A program made the translations under genes and the position numbers. From an uncultured Pelagibacteraceae bacterium (GTDB lineage Bacteria > Pseudomonadota > Alphaproteobacteria > Pelagibacterales > Pelagibacteraceae), in the NCBI GenBank assembly GCA_902614055.1, contig CACMJX010000001.1, forward strand, positions 399,257 through 463,256: a stretch of 64,000 nucleotides of DNA. Reading direction: 5' to 3'. Positions 62,971 through 64,000 of the stretch are shown piece by piece. Numbering within the stretch: the stretch's first letter is position 1; each line of letters begins with the position of its first letter. Below the pieces are notes generated by a model. The model was not told the origin of the DNA and did not search any database. It was given only the letters and a program-made list of their open reading frames with translations.

Positions 62971-63677
62971 TGAGTGAAATTGGTTTAATTGGAAAAAAAA
63001 TTGGCATGAGTAGAGAATTTTATAAAACAGGTCAGTCTATTCCTGTAACAGTATTAAAAGTTGAAAAGGCAAGGGTTATCCAATTAATCAGTAAAGAAAC
63101 TAGAGGATACGATGCTGTGCAACTTGGATTTGGTAAAATTAAAAATTCAAAATTAACGAAATCAATGAAAGGTTACTTTTCTAAAAAAAATACAGAAGCT
63201 AAAAAAATTCTAAAAGAATTTAGAGTAAAAGATATAGGTCAATACAAAGAAGGGAATGAATTTGGTATTGAAATTTTTAAAGATATAAAATTTTTAGACG
63301 TAAGATCAAAAACTATAGGTAAAGGATTTGCAGGTGTAATGAAAAGGCATAACTTTGGAGGTTTAAGGGCATCACATGGTGTTTCAATTTCTCACAGAGC
63401 CCATGGGTCTACTGGTCAAAACCAAGATCCAGGAAAAGTGTTTAAAGGAAAAAAAATGGCAGGTCATATGGGTGATAAAATAAGATCTATGCAAAATCTT
63501 GAAATAATTAAAACAGATTTAGATAATGATTTAATTTATTTAAAAGGATCTATTCCTGGTTCAAAAAATTCTGAAGTATTACTTAAAAAAGCTGTGAAAA
63601 ATATCAAAAAACTTACAATTAATGAGAAAATTGAAATTTTTGAGAAATCAAAAAAAATTAAAGAGAAAAAAAAATAA
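62970..63677 (+). CDS. rplC: 50S ribosomal protein L3
   Basis: [40 protein letters not shown]. Confidence 0.97.
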   Translation: MSEIGLIGKKIGMSREFYKTGQSIPVTVLKVEKARVIQLISKETRGYDAVQLGFGKIKNSKLTKSMKGYFSKKNTEAKKILKEFRVKDIGQYKEGNEFGIEIFKDIKFLDVRSKTIGKGFAGVMKRHNFGGLRASHGVSISHRAHGSTGQNQDPGKVFKGKKMAGHMGDKIRSMQNLEIIKTDLDNDLIYLKGSIPGSKNSEVLLKKAVKNIKKLTINEKIEIFEKSKKIKEKKK

Positions 63678-63680
63678 GTT

Positions 63681-64000
63681 ATGAAGATAGATAAATTAAA
63701 TATAGAAGGAAAAAAAAACACTATTGAAGTTTCAGATAAAATAGTTTCTGCAAAAATTAACAACAAACTAGTAAGTAATGTTTTGTACAAAACTAATGCT
63801 AACTACAAAGGAAGAAAAGCAAAAACAAAACAAAAAAATGAAATTAAAGGATCAACGGCAAAAATATATGCACAAAAAGGAACTGGAAATGCAAGACATG
63901 CAAGTAAAAAGGCTCCTATATTTGTTGGCGGTGGTGTTGCTCATGGTCCAAAAGGCGAGCTTAATTACAAAAAGAGGAAATTAAATAAAAGTGAAAAAAG
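63681..64000 (+). CDS. rplD: 50S ribosomal protein L4, N-terminal part (truncated by window end)
   Basis: Own translation from ATG 63681: [20 protein letters not shown]...[36 protein letters not shown]. Not in the ORF track because it runs off the end. Confidence 0.93.
   Translation, partial: MKIDKLNIEGKKNTIEVSDKIVSAKINNKLVSNVLYKTNANYKGRKAKTKQKNEIKGSTAKIYAQKGTGNARHASKKAPIFVGGGVAHGPKGELNYKKRKLNKSEK

Noticed and set aside
63778-63984. 68-aa ORF at the right end
   Set aside because: Out of frame with rplD (ATG at 63681), which clearly encodes L4.

Overview
AT-rich alphaproteobacterial chromosome segment, consistent with SAR11/Pelagibacterales from its compact, overlapping gene layout and protein sequences. 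Housekeeping blocks: nrdAB, a 2-methylcitrate (prpCBD-like) operon, glmU C-terminal domain + glmS, DAHP synthase, nadE, cysS, cimA, rpsD, grx/bolA, purLQSCB, map, sfsA, and at the right the tRNA-Tyr/Gly-tuf-tRNA-Trp-secE-nusG-rplKAJL-rpoBC-rpsLG-fusA-rpsJ-rplCD block. The accessory stretch is ~26-46 kb. Main discovery candidate, at 27.2-35.6 kb: a secreted-protease locus with an ECF-like sigma factor, a membrane anti-sigma, a secreted 17x MORN-repeat caspase-like protease, a second secreted caspase-like protease, a secreted trypsin-like protease with seven exact 13-residue Asp-rich repeats, and several tiny secreted/membrane proteins. Four short transcription units here are each preceded by the same promoter-like motif, TGAATAA-N14-CGT[T/C] (GAAT-N16-CGTT), which resembles an ECF sigma promoter and suggests a local regulon. 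A second candidate is a 1.27-kb integrase-less mini-element between a complete tRNA-Thr and an exact 54-bp copy of its 3' part. It carries a T5orf172/GIY-YIG-like protein. No rRNA or CRISPR array was seen. All family assignments are from reading the sequence; no database search was run.
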